This document shows positions 8,627 through 18,303 of a stretch of DNA of 64,000 nucleotides, piece by piece. Source of the stretch: DASWOJ01 sp964242415 (GTDB lineage Bacteria > Pseudomonadota > Alphaproteobacteria > Acetobacterales > Acetobacteraceae); contig CAXTAT010000009.1 in assembly GCA_964242415.1 (NCBI GenBank), positions 1 through 64,000 on the forward strand, written 5' to 3'. The notes under the pieces are model-generated. The model did not search any database and was not told the DNA's origin. It worked only from the letters and a program-made list of their open reading frames with translations. Both the position numbers and the translations under genes were made by a program. The stretch's first letter is position 1. Each line of letters starts with the position of its first letter.

Positions 8627-9052
8627 ATGGCCCACCAGCGCATCCGCCCGTTCAACACGCGGGACACCTACCCCGGGCAGAACCTGGACAACGACCTGGC
8701 CCAGGCGGTCGTGGCGCGGGGGCGCATCGTGTTCCTGCGGGGGCAGTGCCCGCAGGACCTGGACACCTCCGCCAGCGTCGGCGTCGGCGATCCCGTGCAG
8801 CAGGCGCACCAGGTGCTGCAGAACATCCGCCAACTGGTCGAGGAGGCCGGCGGGCGGATGGAGCACCTGACCAAGCTGGTGGTGTACCTGACGGACGTTC
8901 GCCATCGCGAGCCGGCGTACCGCGTGCTGGGCGAGTACATCCGGGGCGTGCATCCGGTCTGCACCGGGCTGGTGGTGGTGGCGCTGGCGCGGCCGGAGTG
9001 GCTGGTGGAGATTGACGCGACGGCGGTGATCCCTGACGGGGAGGGGGCTTGA
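8627..9052 (+). CDS. RidA/YjgF family protein, RutC-like
   Basis: A 141-residue member of the RidA family. Family enzymes hydrolyse reactive enamines and imines; RutC of the pyrimidine pathway acts on 3-aminoacrylate. Visible marks are NLDNDLAQAVVARGRIVFLRGQ, the QAHQVLQNIRQLVEEAGG helix and the C-terminal ARPEWLVEIDATAVIP, which carries the conserved glutamate region. I chose the ATG at 8627, because the upstream extension in the same frame runs back into the monooxygenase gene. It starts 29 bp after the HpaB-like gene and precedes the rutA homologue, matching the RutA-RutC pairing, so a RutC role is likely but not proven. Confidence 0.88.
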   Translation: MAHQRIRPFNTRDTYPGQNLDNDLAQAVVARGRIVFLRGQCPQDLDTSASVGVGDPVQQAHQVLQNIRQLVEEAGGRMEHLTKLVVYLTDVRHREPAYRVLGEYIRGVHPVCTGLVVVALARPEWLVEIDATAVIPDGEGA

Positions 9053-9452
9053 CGGTCCCCCACTTGGCCCGTTGCGCCCGCGTGTGCAGGCTCGCGGCCA
9101 CGTCGTCCGGCCCCGTTGCCGTGCTCCGCGACCGTACGCCGGCGGTGCCGTCGTTCGTGTCTGGTGGTCATGCGTCCCCCGCCGCGGGGAGGGCGTGCTT
9201 GGCGGCGGGGTGAGTTATGCCCAAAGAATGGGCTGTTGATCCTGGAACGGCCGGGTTTACAGCGCATCCGGCTTCGCTTGCGCCGGATGTGGCGCAGAAC
9301 AAGGCATATTTGTTTGACCCTGCCGGCTGCCTGCCCCTAGCGTTCCCTGGGCAGGACCAGACGCGGGCGCTGCCATGTCCGGACGGCCCGTCCGCTCAGG
9401 GAGGCTCGATGCCGGACCGTGTGCAACCCCATCCCACGGCGCTGGCACGGCA
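9053..9452 (+). other. Gene-free gap with a strong imperfect palindrome
   Basis: No credible gene lies here. The main structure is a hairpin at about 9262-9295, with CATCCGGC (9265-9272) pairing with GCCGGATG (9282-9289) around a 9-nt loop, extended by GCGC on both sides. It resembles a single REP unit and could act as a terminator or mRNA 3'-end stabiliser for the two genes before it, but it has no T-run. The gap ends at the sigma-54 type promoter of the next operon. Confidence 0.45.
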
Positions 9453-9468
9453 TGGCACGTCTGGTGCT
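9453..9468 (+). promoter_or_regulatory. Sigma-54 (-24/-12) promoter of the rutA operon
   Basis: TGGCACGTCTGGTGCT matches the -24/-12 consensus TGGCACG-N4-TTGCW at all but one position, with exact 12-bp spacing between GG (9454-9455) and GC (9466-9467). Transcription would start near 9479, about 40 nt before the rutA ATG. The rut operon of E. coli is known to be activated by NtrC under nitrogen limitation, so this placement is biologically sensible. Confidence 0.6.
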
Positions 9469-9518
9469 GCCGCCGAGGTTCCGGCCTACCTGTTCAGACT
9501 CCGCTAAAGGATCGCTCC

Positions 9519-10601
<1,083 letters not shown>

Positions 10602-10611
10602 GAACAGCAGC

Positions 10612-11925
10612 ATGACCAGCAAGGTGGCAAGCGGCGTCAGCAGGCGTGGCGTCAGCAGGCGTGGCGTCAGCAGGCGGGGGGTCCTGGCGGCGGCGGTGGG
10701 GGCGGCGGCCGGGTCCGGCGCGATCACCGGGTTCCCGACGATCTGGGCGCAGAACATCAAGGACGTGGAGATCCGCCACGCCGGCCAGCCCGTGACGGTG
10801 CTGACGCAGATCGGCGAGCAGGCGACCAAGGACCTGGGCTTCAAGGTGACGATGCAGGCGGCGGAGAACGCCGACCTGCTCAACCGGTACCTGACGCAGT
10901 CGGCCAACATCGACGTGGGCGACGTGAGCCTGGCCTACATGAAGTACCTGATCGGCCGGAACATCCTGCAGACGATCCCGCAGGCCAAGTTCAAGAACTG
11001 GGACGCGACGCTGCCGCTGTTCACGCAGAGCGTCTATCCCGATGGGCGCAAGGCCTCGACGCAGGGCATCTCTCCGTATGTCGTGCTGTATGCGACCGAC
11101 GCCAGCGGGGCGAAGGCGGCGCCGGGTCCGACCGAGTTCCTGAACGGCGTGCCCACCATCACCAACGCCGACACGCTGGGCATCCGCCCGGACCTGACGG
11201 GGCGGCCGATCGGCAGTTGGGCCGACCTGCTCAGCCCCGACTTCAAGGGCAAGGCGGCGCTGCAGGACAACCCGACCATCGGGGTGATCGACGTCGCCAT
11301 GGCGGTGGAGGCGCGGGGGGACATCAAGTACGGTAACAAGGGCAACATGACCCGCGACGAGATCGACAAGACGGTCGCGCTGATGATCGACACCAAGCGG
11401 TCCGGGCAGTTCCGCTCGTTCTGGGGGTCGTTCGATCAGTCGGTGAACCTGATGGCGTCGGGCGAGGTGGTGATCCAGTCGATGTGGTCCCCTGCGGTGA
11501 CGGCGGTGCGCAGCCGGGGCATCCCCTGCGTGTTCCAGCCGTTGAAGGAGGGTTATCGGGGGTGGGGCTACATGATGGGGTTCATGAGGCACCTGTCGGG
11601 GTTGAAGCTGGATTGTGCGTACGAGTACCTCAACTGGTACACGGCGGGGTTCCCCGGGTCGGTGATCGCGCGGGAGGGGTATTATTCGGCGCAGCCGGGT
11701 ACCGCGCGGGCGTTCCTGACTGCGGCGGAATGGGACTACTGGTATGGCGGCAAGCCTGCGGCCGAGGACATGAAGGACCCGTTCGGCCGGCTGATGGAAC
11801 GGGCCGGGCGGTCGCGCGATGGCGGGTCGTTCAATGAGCGCATGGGCAATATCGCGGTGTGGAACTCCGTTATGGACGAGGACCGTTACCTGACGCGGCG
11901 CTGGAACGAATTCATCAGCGTATGA
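10612..11925 (+). CDS. Extracellular solute-binding protein of a spermidine/putrescine-type ABC importer
   Basis: A 437-residue family 1 binding protein. The N-terminus is a twin-arginine (Tat) leader in which the block SRRGV occurs three times before the hydrophobic stretch LAAAVGAAAGSGAITG; the mature protein starts near WAQNIKDVEI. The body has PotD-like segments such as GSWADLLSPDFKGKAALQDN and NLMASGEVVIQSMW. The ATG at 10612 has AGGA 8 nt upstream and starts 10 bp after rutA, so they are co-transcribed. It feeds the two permeases and the ATPase that follow. The ligand is unknown; a cationic or amide nitrogen source is likely by context. Confidence 0.9.
   Translation: MTSKVASGVSRRGVSRRGVSRRGVLAAAVGAAAGSGAITGFPTIWAQNIKDVEIRHAGQPVTVLTQIGEQATKDLGFKVTMQAAENADLLNRYLTQSANIDVGDVSLAYMKYLIGRNILQTIPQAKFKNWDATLPLFTQSVYPDGRKASTQGISPYVVLYATDASGAKAAPGPTEFLNGVPTITNADTLGIRPDLTGRPIGSWADLLSPDFKGKAALQDNPTIGVIDVAMAVEARGDIKYGNKGNMTRDEIDKTVALMIDTKRSGQFRSFWGSFDQSVNLMASGEVVIQSMWSPAVTAVRSRGIPCVFQPLKEGYRGWGYMMGFMRHLSGLKLDCAYEYLNWYTAGFPGSVIAREGYYSAQPGTARAFLTAAEWDYWYGGKPAAEDMKDPFGRLMERAGRSRDGGSFNERMGNIAVWNSVMDEDRYLTRRWNEFISV
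10633..10677 (+). repeat. Three tandem 15-bp repeats in the Tat signal
   Basis: The 15-bp unit GGCGTCAGCAGGCGT occurs three times head to tail, the last copy with one base changed. Each copy encodes one GVSRR block, so the binding protein has three consecutive twin-arginine motifs. Copy number could change by slippage without a frameshift. Confidence 0.9.
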
Positions 11926-11932
11926 GGCGCGC

Positions 11933-12110
11933 TTCCTTCTCCCTCTCCTTCCGGGAGAGGGTCGGGGTGAGGGGGGCCGGGAGGACCGGATCTGGCCGGG
12001 GAGGGGCAGATCTTGCTTCTTACACGGTGAAGGTTGGCTCTTGCCGCTTCCCTCACCCCGGCCTTGGTCCGTTTCACGGCCCAAGCCCGGAGGGAGAGGG
12101 AGAAGGGAGC
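11933..12110. repeat. Palindromic intergenic element, copy 3, with a disrupted right arm
   Basis: The left arm is intact (CTCTCCTTCCGGGAGAGGGT then GGGGTGAGGG). The right arm begins CCCTCACCCCGGCC but is then interrupted by about 20 nt (TTGGTCCGTTTCACGGCCCA) before CCGGAGGGAGAGGGAG. It sits inside the operon between the binding-protein gene and the first permease gene. Confidence 0.8.
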
Positions 12111-12139
12111 GTTCGAGCAGAGCGCAGGAGACGGCTGGC

Positions 12140-13081
12140 GTGACGCAGTCCACCGCTCCAAGCCCGTCCGCCCTGGCCCGCGACGGCGTGCCTCAATCGC
12201 GCACGGCGCCCATCCGCACGGCGCGCCGGCGGCCCTGGCTGGTGTCGTGGCTGCAGGTTGCCCCGCTCGCGGTCATCCTGCTGGTGCTGTTCGCGCTTCC
12301 GACGGTGCTGTTCGTCGTTATCAGCTTCTGGGACTACGACCGGGTGGGCATCTACCCGGCGTTCATGCTGGACAACTACAAGGACCTGTTCACCACGCCT
12401 GCGACCTGGCGCATCTACGCCAGCTCGCTCCGGTTCGCCGCCATCGTCTGGGCGGTCACCTTGTTCCTCGGGTTCAACATCGCGCAGTTCCTGGTGTTCC
12501 ATGTCCGCAGCGGCACAACGCGGATGCTGCTGTTCCTTGCCTGCGCCATCCCGTTCTGGACCTCGGGCATCATCCGCACCATCGCCTGGATTCCCTTCCT
12601 GGGCCGCAACGGCGCGTTCAACACCCTGCTGATGGACCTGCACCTCATCTCGCAGCCGCTGGAGTTCCTGCTGTTCTCCGACTTCTCGGTGATCGTCGCC
12701 TACGTGCACCTCAATACGCTGCTGATGATCGGGCCGATCGCCAATTCGATGGCCAAGATCGACCGGACGCTGATCGAGGCGGCGCGCGATGCCGGGGCCA
12801 GCCGGTTCCAGGCCCTGCGCCATGTGGTCATCCCGCTGTCGCGCACGGGGATCGCGCTCGGCTCGATCCTGGTGTTCACCCAGGTGATCGGCGACTACTT
12901 TGTGGTCAAGCGCATGAGCGGCGGGCAGAGCGCCTCCATCGTCTCGGCGCTCTCGACCGAGATCCAGGCGATGCAGTTCCCGCCGGCCTCGGCCAGCGCG
13001 GTCGTGCTGGTGCTGTTCGTGGCGGTCGTGGTGGGGCTGATGATGCGGGTGGTGGACGTGCGCAAGGAGCTGGTCAGTTGA
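12140..13081 (+). CDS. Spermidine/putrescine-type ABC permease (PotB-like)
   Basis: A 313-residue inner-membrane permease. After a polar N-terminus the first span is VAPLAVILLVLFALPTVLFV, and about six spans follow. The EAA loop is IEAARDAGASRFQALRHVVIPLS. I chose the GTG at 12140, because AGGAGA lies 9 nt upstream and the longer frame runs back into the palindromic element. Genes before and after are the binding protein and the second permease; the operon is interrupted by palindromic elements on both sides of this gene. Confidence 0.9.
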   Translation: MTQSTAPSPSALARDGVPQSRTAPIRTARRRPWLVSWLQVAPLAVILLVLFALPTVLFVVISFWDYDRVGIYPAFMLDNYKDLFTTPATWRIYASSLRFAAIVWAVTLFLGFNIAQFLVFHVRSGTTRMLLFLACAIPFWTSGIIRTIAWIPFLGRNGAFNTLLMDLHLISQPLEFLLFSDFSVIVAYVHLNTLLMIGPIANSMAKIDRTLIEAARDAGASRFQALRHVVIPLSRTGIALGSILVFTQVIGDYFVVKRMSGGQSASIVSALSTEIQAMQFPPASASAVVLVLFVAVVVGLMMRVVDVRKELVS

Positions 13082-13095
13082 GCATGGCCGGGTCC

Positions 13096-13247
13096 TGCTC
13101 CCTCTCCCTGCGGGAGAGGGTTGGGGTGAGGGAAGCGGTACGGGCCAACCTTCGCCGTGTCGGGCGCTGGGTTCCGTTCTCTCATGGCCTGGTTAGGTCC
13201 TTGCCGCCTCCCTCACCCCGGCCCTCTCCCGGAGGGAGAGGGAGCAG
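13096..13247. repeat. About 150 bp palindromic intergenic element, copy 4
   Basis: Left arm TGCTCCCTCTCCCTGCGGGA then GGTTGGGGTGAGGG, right arm CCCTCACCCCGGCCCTCTCC then GGAGGGAGAGGGAGCAG. The end bases TGCTCCCTCTCC and GGAGAGGGAGCA-type mirror each other. It separates the two permease genes of one transporter. Confidence 0.88.
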
Positions 13248-13289
13248 GCAGGCAGGCGACGTCTGCGTGCTGCATCCGTTGGGCCTGCG

Positions 13290-14126
13290 ATGACGGTGGC
13301 CCGCAGCGTGGCCCGGGAACCCCGGCCGCTCACCTTCTACCTGCTGGCCGCCCTGATGGGCCTGTTCCTGGTGTTCCTGTATGGCCCCATGCTCATCATC
13401 TACCTGCTGTCGTTCCAGGGGCCGACCGGGGGCGTCACCTTTCCCATGGTGGGCGTGTCCACCAAGTGGTTCGCCGACATCCTCCGGCCCGGCCAGATGG
13501 CCGACATCCCCGTCTCGTTCGGCCGCTCCGTCATGCTGGCCACCGTCGTCAGTGTGCTTACGGTGGTGATCTCGGTCGCGGCCGGGCTGGGGTTCCGGCG
13601 GAGGTTTCCCGGCGCCGGGCTGCTGTTCTACGTCGCCATCGCCAGCCTGGTGATGCCGAGCCTGCTGGTGGGCTTCGGCATCGGCCTCGGCTTCCAGCTT
13701 TTCGGGCTGCCGCAGGGGTTGTGGACCTCGGCGTTGGGGGCGCAACTGACCTGGACCTTGCCGTTCGGCCTGCTGACGATGTTCGCCGTCGTCGCCCGGT
13801 TCAACCGCGCCTATGAGGAGGCCGCCACCGACCTCGGCGCCAACGCCTGGCAGCGGCTGCGCTATGTGACGCTGCCGATCCTGGCGCCGGGCATCATCGG
13901 CGTGGCGGTCGGGGCGTTCACGCTGTCGTATGACGAGTATGCCCGCACGACGCTCACCATCGGCAGCCGCAACACCTTGCCGCTGGAGATCTACGCGCTG
14001 ATCTCCAGCGACAGCACGCCGACCTTGTTCGCCATCGGCACGGTGACGACCGTCGTGTCGTTTGTGCTGATTGGCACCACCTTGATGGCCGTGCTGCGGA
14101 TGCAGCGGCGGCGGGCGCGGGGCTAG
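13290..14126 (+). CDS. Spermidine/putrescine-type ABC permease (PotC-like)
   Basis: A 278-residue inner-membrane permease, partner of the preceding one. It has an N-terminal span near FYLLAALMGLFLVFLYGPML, several further spans, and the EAA loop YEEAATDLGANAWQRLRYVT. The ATG at 13290 overlaps nothing upstream; the palindromic element ends 42 bp before it. Its stop codon is followed immediately by the ATG of the ATPase gene, which implies translational coupling. Confidence 0.9.
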   Translation: MTVARSVAREPRPLTFYLLAALMGLFLVFLYGPMLIIYLLSFQGPTGGVTFPMVGVSTKWFADILRPGQMADIPVSFGRSVMLATVVSVLTVVISVAAGLGFRRRFPGAGLLFYVAIASLVMPSLLVGFGIGLGFQLFGLPQGLWTSALGAQLTWTLPFGLLTMFAVVARFNRAYEEAATDLGANAWQRLRYVTLPILAPGIIGVAVGAFTLSYDEYARTTLTIGSRNTLPLEIYALISSDSTPTLFAIGTVTTVVSFVLIGTTLMAVLRMQRRRARG

Positions 14127-15101
14127 ATGGACGCAAGATTCGACGTGGAACTGATCGATGTCGTCAAGCAGTACGGCGCGACCGTTGCCGTGGACGGCAT
14201 CTCGCTGCGGGTGCCGAAGGCGAGCTATTGCTGCCTGCTGGGGCCTTCGGGCTGCGGCAAGACCAGCACGCTGCGGATGATCGCCGGGCACGAGTCGATC
14301 TCGGCGGGGGACGTGCTGATCGGCGGCCGCAACGTCACGGGCCTGCCGCCGAAGGGGCGCGGCACGGCGATGATGTTCCAGAGCTACGCCCTGTTCCCGC
14401 ACCTGAGCTGCCTGGACAACGTGGCGTTCAGCCTGCGGATGCGCGGCGTGGGGCGGGCGGAGCGGGAGCGGACGGCGCACGAGTTCCTGGACCTGGTGCA
14501 GATGGGCGGCTTCGCGCAGCGGTTGCCGGCGCAGCTTTCGGGCGGGCAGCAGCAGCGGGTGGCGCTGGCCCGGGCGTTGATCATCCGGCCGCAGGTGCTG
14601 CTGCTGGACGAGCCGCTGTCGGCGCTCGACCCGTTCCTGCGGGTCAAGGTGCGCGAGGAGCTGAAGCGGCTGCAGCGCGAGTTGGGCATCAGCTTCATCC
14701 ACGTCACCCATAGCCAGGACGAGGCGATGGCGCTGGCCGACCAGATGGTTGTCATGGACGGTGGCCATATCCGCCAGGCCGGGCCGCCGCGCGAGGTGTT
14801 CGACCGCCCGGCGGACCGCTTCATCGCGCGCTTCATCGGCGGGCACAACGTGCTCGATGGCGCCGCCGGACCCATCGCGGTGCGCGCCGACCGCTGCACC
14901 CTGGGCGATGAGGGGCTGCCGGTGCAGGTCGTGGCCGTGGAGTACCAGGGCACGACGGTCCGGGTGGCGCTGCGGGGCGGCGACGGCGCGGAGCTGTCGG
15001 CGCAGGTGCCGGACCAGGATTTCGACGCCGCCCCGGTCGAACCCGGCGCCGCCACCTGCCTGCGCTGGTCCCGTGCCGACGAGCGGCCGTTGCGGCATTG
15101 A
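14127..15101 (+). CDS. Spermidine/putrescine-type ABC transporter ATPase (PotA-like)
   Basis: A 324-residue ATP-binding subunit. Walker A is GPSGCGKT (residues 39-46), the signature is LSGGQQQRVALARAL, and Walker B is VLLLDEPLSALD, followed by the switch histidine in HVTHSQDEA. The C-terminal about 90 residues correspond to the TOBE regulatory domain of PotA-type ATPases (VRADRCTLGDEGLPVQVVAV). The ATG is adjacent to the stop of the permease gene and the stop overlaps the amidase start. It powers the importer encoded by the three preceding genes. Confidence 0.93.
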   Translation: MDARFDVELIDVVKQYGATVAVDGISLRVPKASYCCLLGPSGCGKTSTLRMIAGHESISAGDVLIGGRNVTGLPPKGRGTAMMFQSYALFPHLSCLDNVAFSLRMRGVGRAERERTAHEFLDLVQMGGFAQRLPAQLSGGQQQRVALARALIIRPQVLLLDEPLSALDPFLRVKVREELKRLQRELGISFIHVTHSQDEAMALADQMVVMDGGHIRQAGPPREVFDRPADRFIARFIGGHNVLDGAAGPIAVRADRCTLGDEGLPVQVVAVEYQGTTVRVALRGGDGAELSAQVPDQDFDAAPVEPGAATCLRWSRADERPLRH

Positions 15102-16384
15102 CGGCGCCGCACCGGCTCGGCGCGGCGCAGGCTGCCGCCATGATCCGCGCGGGCACGCTGACCGCCGAGCGCCTGGCCCGCGCCTGCCTGGACCGCGTGG
15201 CGGAGCGCGACGCCGACGTGCGCGCCTGGTCGTTCGTCGATCCCGCCCAGGTGCTGCGCGCGGCGCGGGAGCTGGACAAGCAGCCGCCGCGCGGCCCCCT
15301 GCACGGCATCCCCATCGGCGTGAAGGACATGATCGACACCGCCGACATGCCGACGCAGCACAACTCCCCCATCTACGCCGGCCATCGCCCGGCGCAGGAT
15401 GCGGCGGCCGTCGCCACCCTGCGGGCCGGGGGCGCGTTGATCCTCGGCAAGACCGACACCACGGAGTTCGCCGCGGCGGGCCGCACCAGCGCCACGCGCA
15501 ACCCGCACGACCCCGCGCGCACGCCCGGCGGGTCCTCGGCGGGGTCGGCGGCGGCGGTTGCGGACTTCCAGGCGCCGCTGGCGCTGGGGACGCAGACGGG
15601 TGGGTCCACCATACGGCCGGCGTCGTTCTGCGGGGTGTTCGCGCTGAAGCCGACCTGGGGCGCGGTCAGCCGCGAGGGGGTGAAGCAGTATGCGCCGACG
15701 CTGGACACCGTGAGCTGGTTCGCGCGCGGCCTGGATGACCTCGGCCTGATGTGCGACGTGTTCGGCCTGCACGACGACCTGGCGGTGCGGGCCGTGCCGG
15801 CGCCGGGGCTGCGGGTGGCGGTGTGCCGCTCCCCGGCGTGGCCCGCCGCCGGCCCCGGCACGCCCGAGGCGCTGGAGGATGCGGCCGAGCGGCTGCGCCG
15901 GGCGGGCGCCACGGTCGTCGGGCTGGGGTTGCCGGAGGCGTTCGACGGCTTGGGCGAGATGCAGCGGACGATCATGCTCGCCGAGGGCCGGGCCGCGTTC
16001 CTGAGCCTGGCGCGCAGCCACCCGCATCTGCTGCATGACGATTTCCTGGGCCGGGCCGAGAACCGGGCTGGCATCACACGGGGGCAGTTGGTTGCGGCCT
16101 ATGACCACGCCGCGCGGTGCCGGGCGGAGTTCGACGCCTTGGCTGGCGGGTTTGACGCGGTGCTGACGCCTAGCGCCATCGGGGAGGCGCCGCCGGGCGT
16201 CCACCCCGGCGATGCCGTGTTCAACCGGATGTGGACCCTGCTGCATGTGCCCTGCATCAACATCCCCGGCCGGCGCGGACCCGGCGGGATGCCGGTGGGG
16301 GTGACGCTGACGGGGCCGCGCTTCACCGACCGGCAGCTTCTGGCGGTGGCCGCCGCCGCTGCGCCGTGCATCATGGCGGCGTGA
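15098..16384 (+). CDS. Amidase signature family hydrolase
   Basis: A 428-residue amidase of the Ser-cisSer-Lys family (GatA/AtzF type) that hydrolyses C-N bonds of amides or ureido compounds. The catalytic lysine is K76 in GVKDMID, the cis-serine lies in GGSSAGS (residues 144-150) and the nucleophile is S170 in GTQTGGST. The start is TTG at 15098 overlapping the ATPase stop; ATG 15140 is an alternative but would remove conserved N-terminal sequence. Placement at the end of the rutA/ABC operon suggests that it hydrolyses an imported amide or an intermediate formed by RutA, perhaps in place of RutB. That role is inference. Confidence 0.88.
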   Translation: MTAPHRLGAAQAAAMIRAGTLTAERLARACLDRVAERDADVRAWSFVDPAQVLRAARELDKQPPRGPLHGIPIGVKDMIDTADMPTQHNSPIYAGHRPAQDAAAVATLRAGGALILGKTDTTEFAAAGRTSATRNPHDPARTPGGSSAGSAAAVADFQAPLALGTQTGGSTIRPASFCGVFALKPTWGAVSREGVKQYAPTLDTVSWFARGLDDLGLMCDVFGLHDDLAVRAVPAPGLRVAVCRSPAWPAAGPGTPEALEDAAERLRRAGATVVGLGLPEAFDGLGEMQRTIMLAEGRAAFLSLARSHPHLLHDDFLGRAENRAGITRGQLVAAYDHAARCRAEFDALAGGFDAVLTPSAIGEAPPGVHPGDAVFNRMWTLLHVPCINIPGRRGPGGMPVGVTLTGPRFTDRQLLAVAAAAAPCIMAA

Positions 16385-16407
16385 CGGGCGGGGCGATCTT
16401 ACTGCCT

Positions 16408-16563
16408 GCTGCTTCTTCTTTTTCCTGGGAGAGGGTTGGGGTGAGGGGGGCTTGCTTGCCAGCGCGCTGCCCGATGTTGGCGGAACCGGGTTGCACGGGT
16501 CAGTAGGTCGGTGCCGCACGACCCCCTCACCCCGGCCCTCTCCCGAAGGGGGAGAGGGAGCAG
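16408..16563. repeat. About 150 bp palindromic intergenic element, copy 5
   Basis: Left arm TTTCCTGGGAGAGGGTTGGG then GTGAGGGGGGCTTGCTTGCC, right arm ACCCCCTCACCCCGGCCCTC then CCGAAGGGGGAGAGGGAGCA. The left end is degraded (TTCTTCTTTTT in place of CTCCCTCTC). It belongs to the CTTGC sub-type. It lies between the amidase and the dipeptide-type operon. Confidence 0.8.
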
Positions 16564-16710
16564 CGGTGCCCGGTGGGTTTGCCTATGTTATGTGCAGGAA
16601 GCCCGCTTCAACGTCACTCCCGACCTGGGGCGGCGATTATGGCCGCAGTTCCCGGTTGCGCCCCTACCCGTCACGCCGCCACCCTGGCGGCCCAGGCATG
16701 GAGGCACCGC

Positions 16711-18285
16711 ATGGCCCGATTTCAACCCCTTCTTGGCCTGGCAGCGGCTGGACTGTTCCTCGCCGCGCAGGCCCGGGCGCAGGGCGTGCTGACCGTGGCC
16801 ATGACCGCCGGCGACATCCCCGTCACCACGGGGAACCCCGACCAGGGCTTCGAGGGTTTCCGCTTCGTGGCGCTCAACCTGTACGACGCGCTGATCAACT
16901 GGGACCTGTCCAGCGCCGACCACCCTGCCGAGATCAAGCCCGGCCTCGCCACCGAGTGGCACGTGGACCCCGCCAACACCCGCCGCTGGCTGTTCACCCT
17001 GCGCGACGGCGTGAAGTGGCACGATGGCTGCCCGTTCACCGCCGACGACGTGGTGTGGAACTTCGGCCGCTTCGACGAGAAGGCGCCGCAGTGGAACGCG
17101 CAGCAGTTCGCGCTGGCCCGCGCCTACCTGCCCAACTTCGCCGGGGTCGAGAGGGTGGACGACCATACGGTCGCCCTCACCACCAAGGTGCCCAGCTCGC
17201 TGTTTCCCTATGAGATGAGCTTCGTCGTCATGACCAGCCGGTGCCGGGCCGAGGCGCTGAAGTACGACTGGGCGGCGGTCGCCAACCAGCCCTCCGGCAC
17301 CGGCCCGTACCGGTTCGACCGGGTGGTGGCGCACGAGCGGCTGGAGATGACGCCCAACCGGGATTACTGGGACAAGGCGCGCATCCCCAAGCAGGACCGC
17401 CTGGTGCTGCTGCCGATGCCGGAGGCGAGCACCCGCACTGCGGCGCTGCTGAGCGGGCAGGTGAACTTCATTGAGGCCCCGTCGCCGGACGCCATCCCGC
17501 GGCTGAAGGCGGCGGGGATGCAGATCGTCACCAACGCCTATCCGCATAATTGGAATTACCAGCTCAACATCGAGAACGGGCCGTTCAAGGACGTGCGGGT
17601 CCGCAAGGCCGCCAACTACGCGATCAACCGGGCGGACGTGGTGGAGCTGCTGGGCGGCGTCGCCCTCGAGGGGCCGGCGAACTTCCCGCCGGGCACCACC
17701 TATTACGGCCATCCCGTCAGCTATGCCTATGACCCGGCGAAGGCCAAGGCGCTGCTGAAGGAGGCCGGCTGCCTGCCGTGCAAGGTGACGCTGGCGATCA
17801 GCACCTCCGGCTCGGGCCAGATGCAGCCGCTGCCGATGAACGAGCTGATCAAGTCGCAGCTCGACGAGGCCGGGTTCGACGTCACCCTGCAGGTGATGGA
17901 CTGGAACGCCCTGCTGGCCCTGGCGCGTGCGGGCGAGCAGAGTGCGCCGGGGGTGGACGGCATCAACGTCAGCCGGTCGATCCAGGACCCGATCGCCGGC
18001 ATCACGCGGTTCACGCAGCGGGCGCAGTGGGCGCCGAACGGCAGCAACTGGGGGCACTACACGTCGCCCGAGATGGAGGCGCTGATCACCCAGGCGTTCA
18101 ACGAGTTCGACCCGGCCAAGCGCGAGCCGATCCTGGAGCGGATGCATGAGAAGATGGTGGACGACGCGGTGATGATCTGGGTGGTGCACGACATCAACCC
18201 GCGCGCCCTGTCGCCCAAGGTGCACGGCTTCGTGCAGGCGCAAAGCTGGCTGCAGGACCTGACGCCCATTACGATTGCCAAGTGA
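16711..18285 (+). CDS. Dipeptide-type ABC transporter substrate-binding protein (family 5)
   Basis: A 524-residue SBP_bac_5 (DppA/OppA) periplasmic protein. A Sec signal peptide is clear (MARFQPLLGLAAAGLFLAAQ, cleavage near ARA-QG). The mature protein has the family motif NTRRWLFTLRDGVKWHDGCP and the typical NQPSGTGPYRFDRVV. I chose the ATG at 16711 because GGAGG lies just upstream and the signal peptide begins there. The operon continues with two permeases, two ATPases and an asparaginase, so the ligand may be a peptide, an Asn/Gln derivative or another amide; nickel and opines are alternatives. Confidence 0.92.
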   Translation: MARFQPLLGLAAAGLFLAAQARAQGVLTVAMTAGDIPVTTGNPDQGFEGFRFVALNLYDALINWDLSSADHPAEIKPGLATEWHVDPANTRRWLFTLRDGVKWHDGCPFTADDVVWNFGRFDEKAPQWNAQQFALARAYLPNFAGVERVDDHTVALTTKVPSSLFPYEMSFVVMTSRCRAEALKYDWAAVANQPSGTGPYRFDRVVAHERLEMTPNRDYWDKARIPKQDRLVLLPMPEASTRTAALLSGQVNFIEAPSPDAIPRLKAAGMQIVTNAYPHNWNYQLNIENGPFKDVRVRKAANYAINRADVVELLGGVALEGPANFPPGTTYYGHPVSYAYDPAKAKALLKEAGCLPCKVTLAISTSGSGQMQPLPMNELIKSQLDEAGFDVTLQVMDWNALLALARAGEQSAPGVDGINVSRSIQDPIAGITRFTQRAQWAPNGSNWGHYTSPEMEALITQAFNEFDPAKREPILERMHEKMVDDAVMIWVVHDINPRALSPKVHGFVQAQSWLQDLTPITIAK

Positions 18286-18303
18286 TGGGCGCCAAGTAGC
18301 GGC

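Noticed and set aside
9217..9507. A 96-codon frame before rutA
   Set aside because: It covers the palindrome and the sigma-54 site and has no family resemblance or ribosome-binding site.
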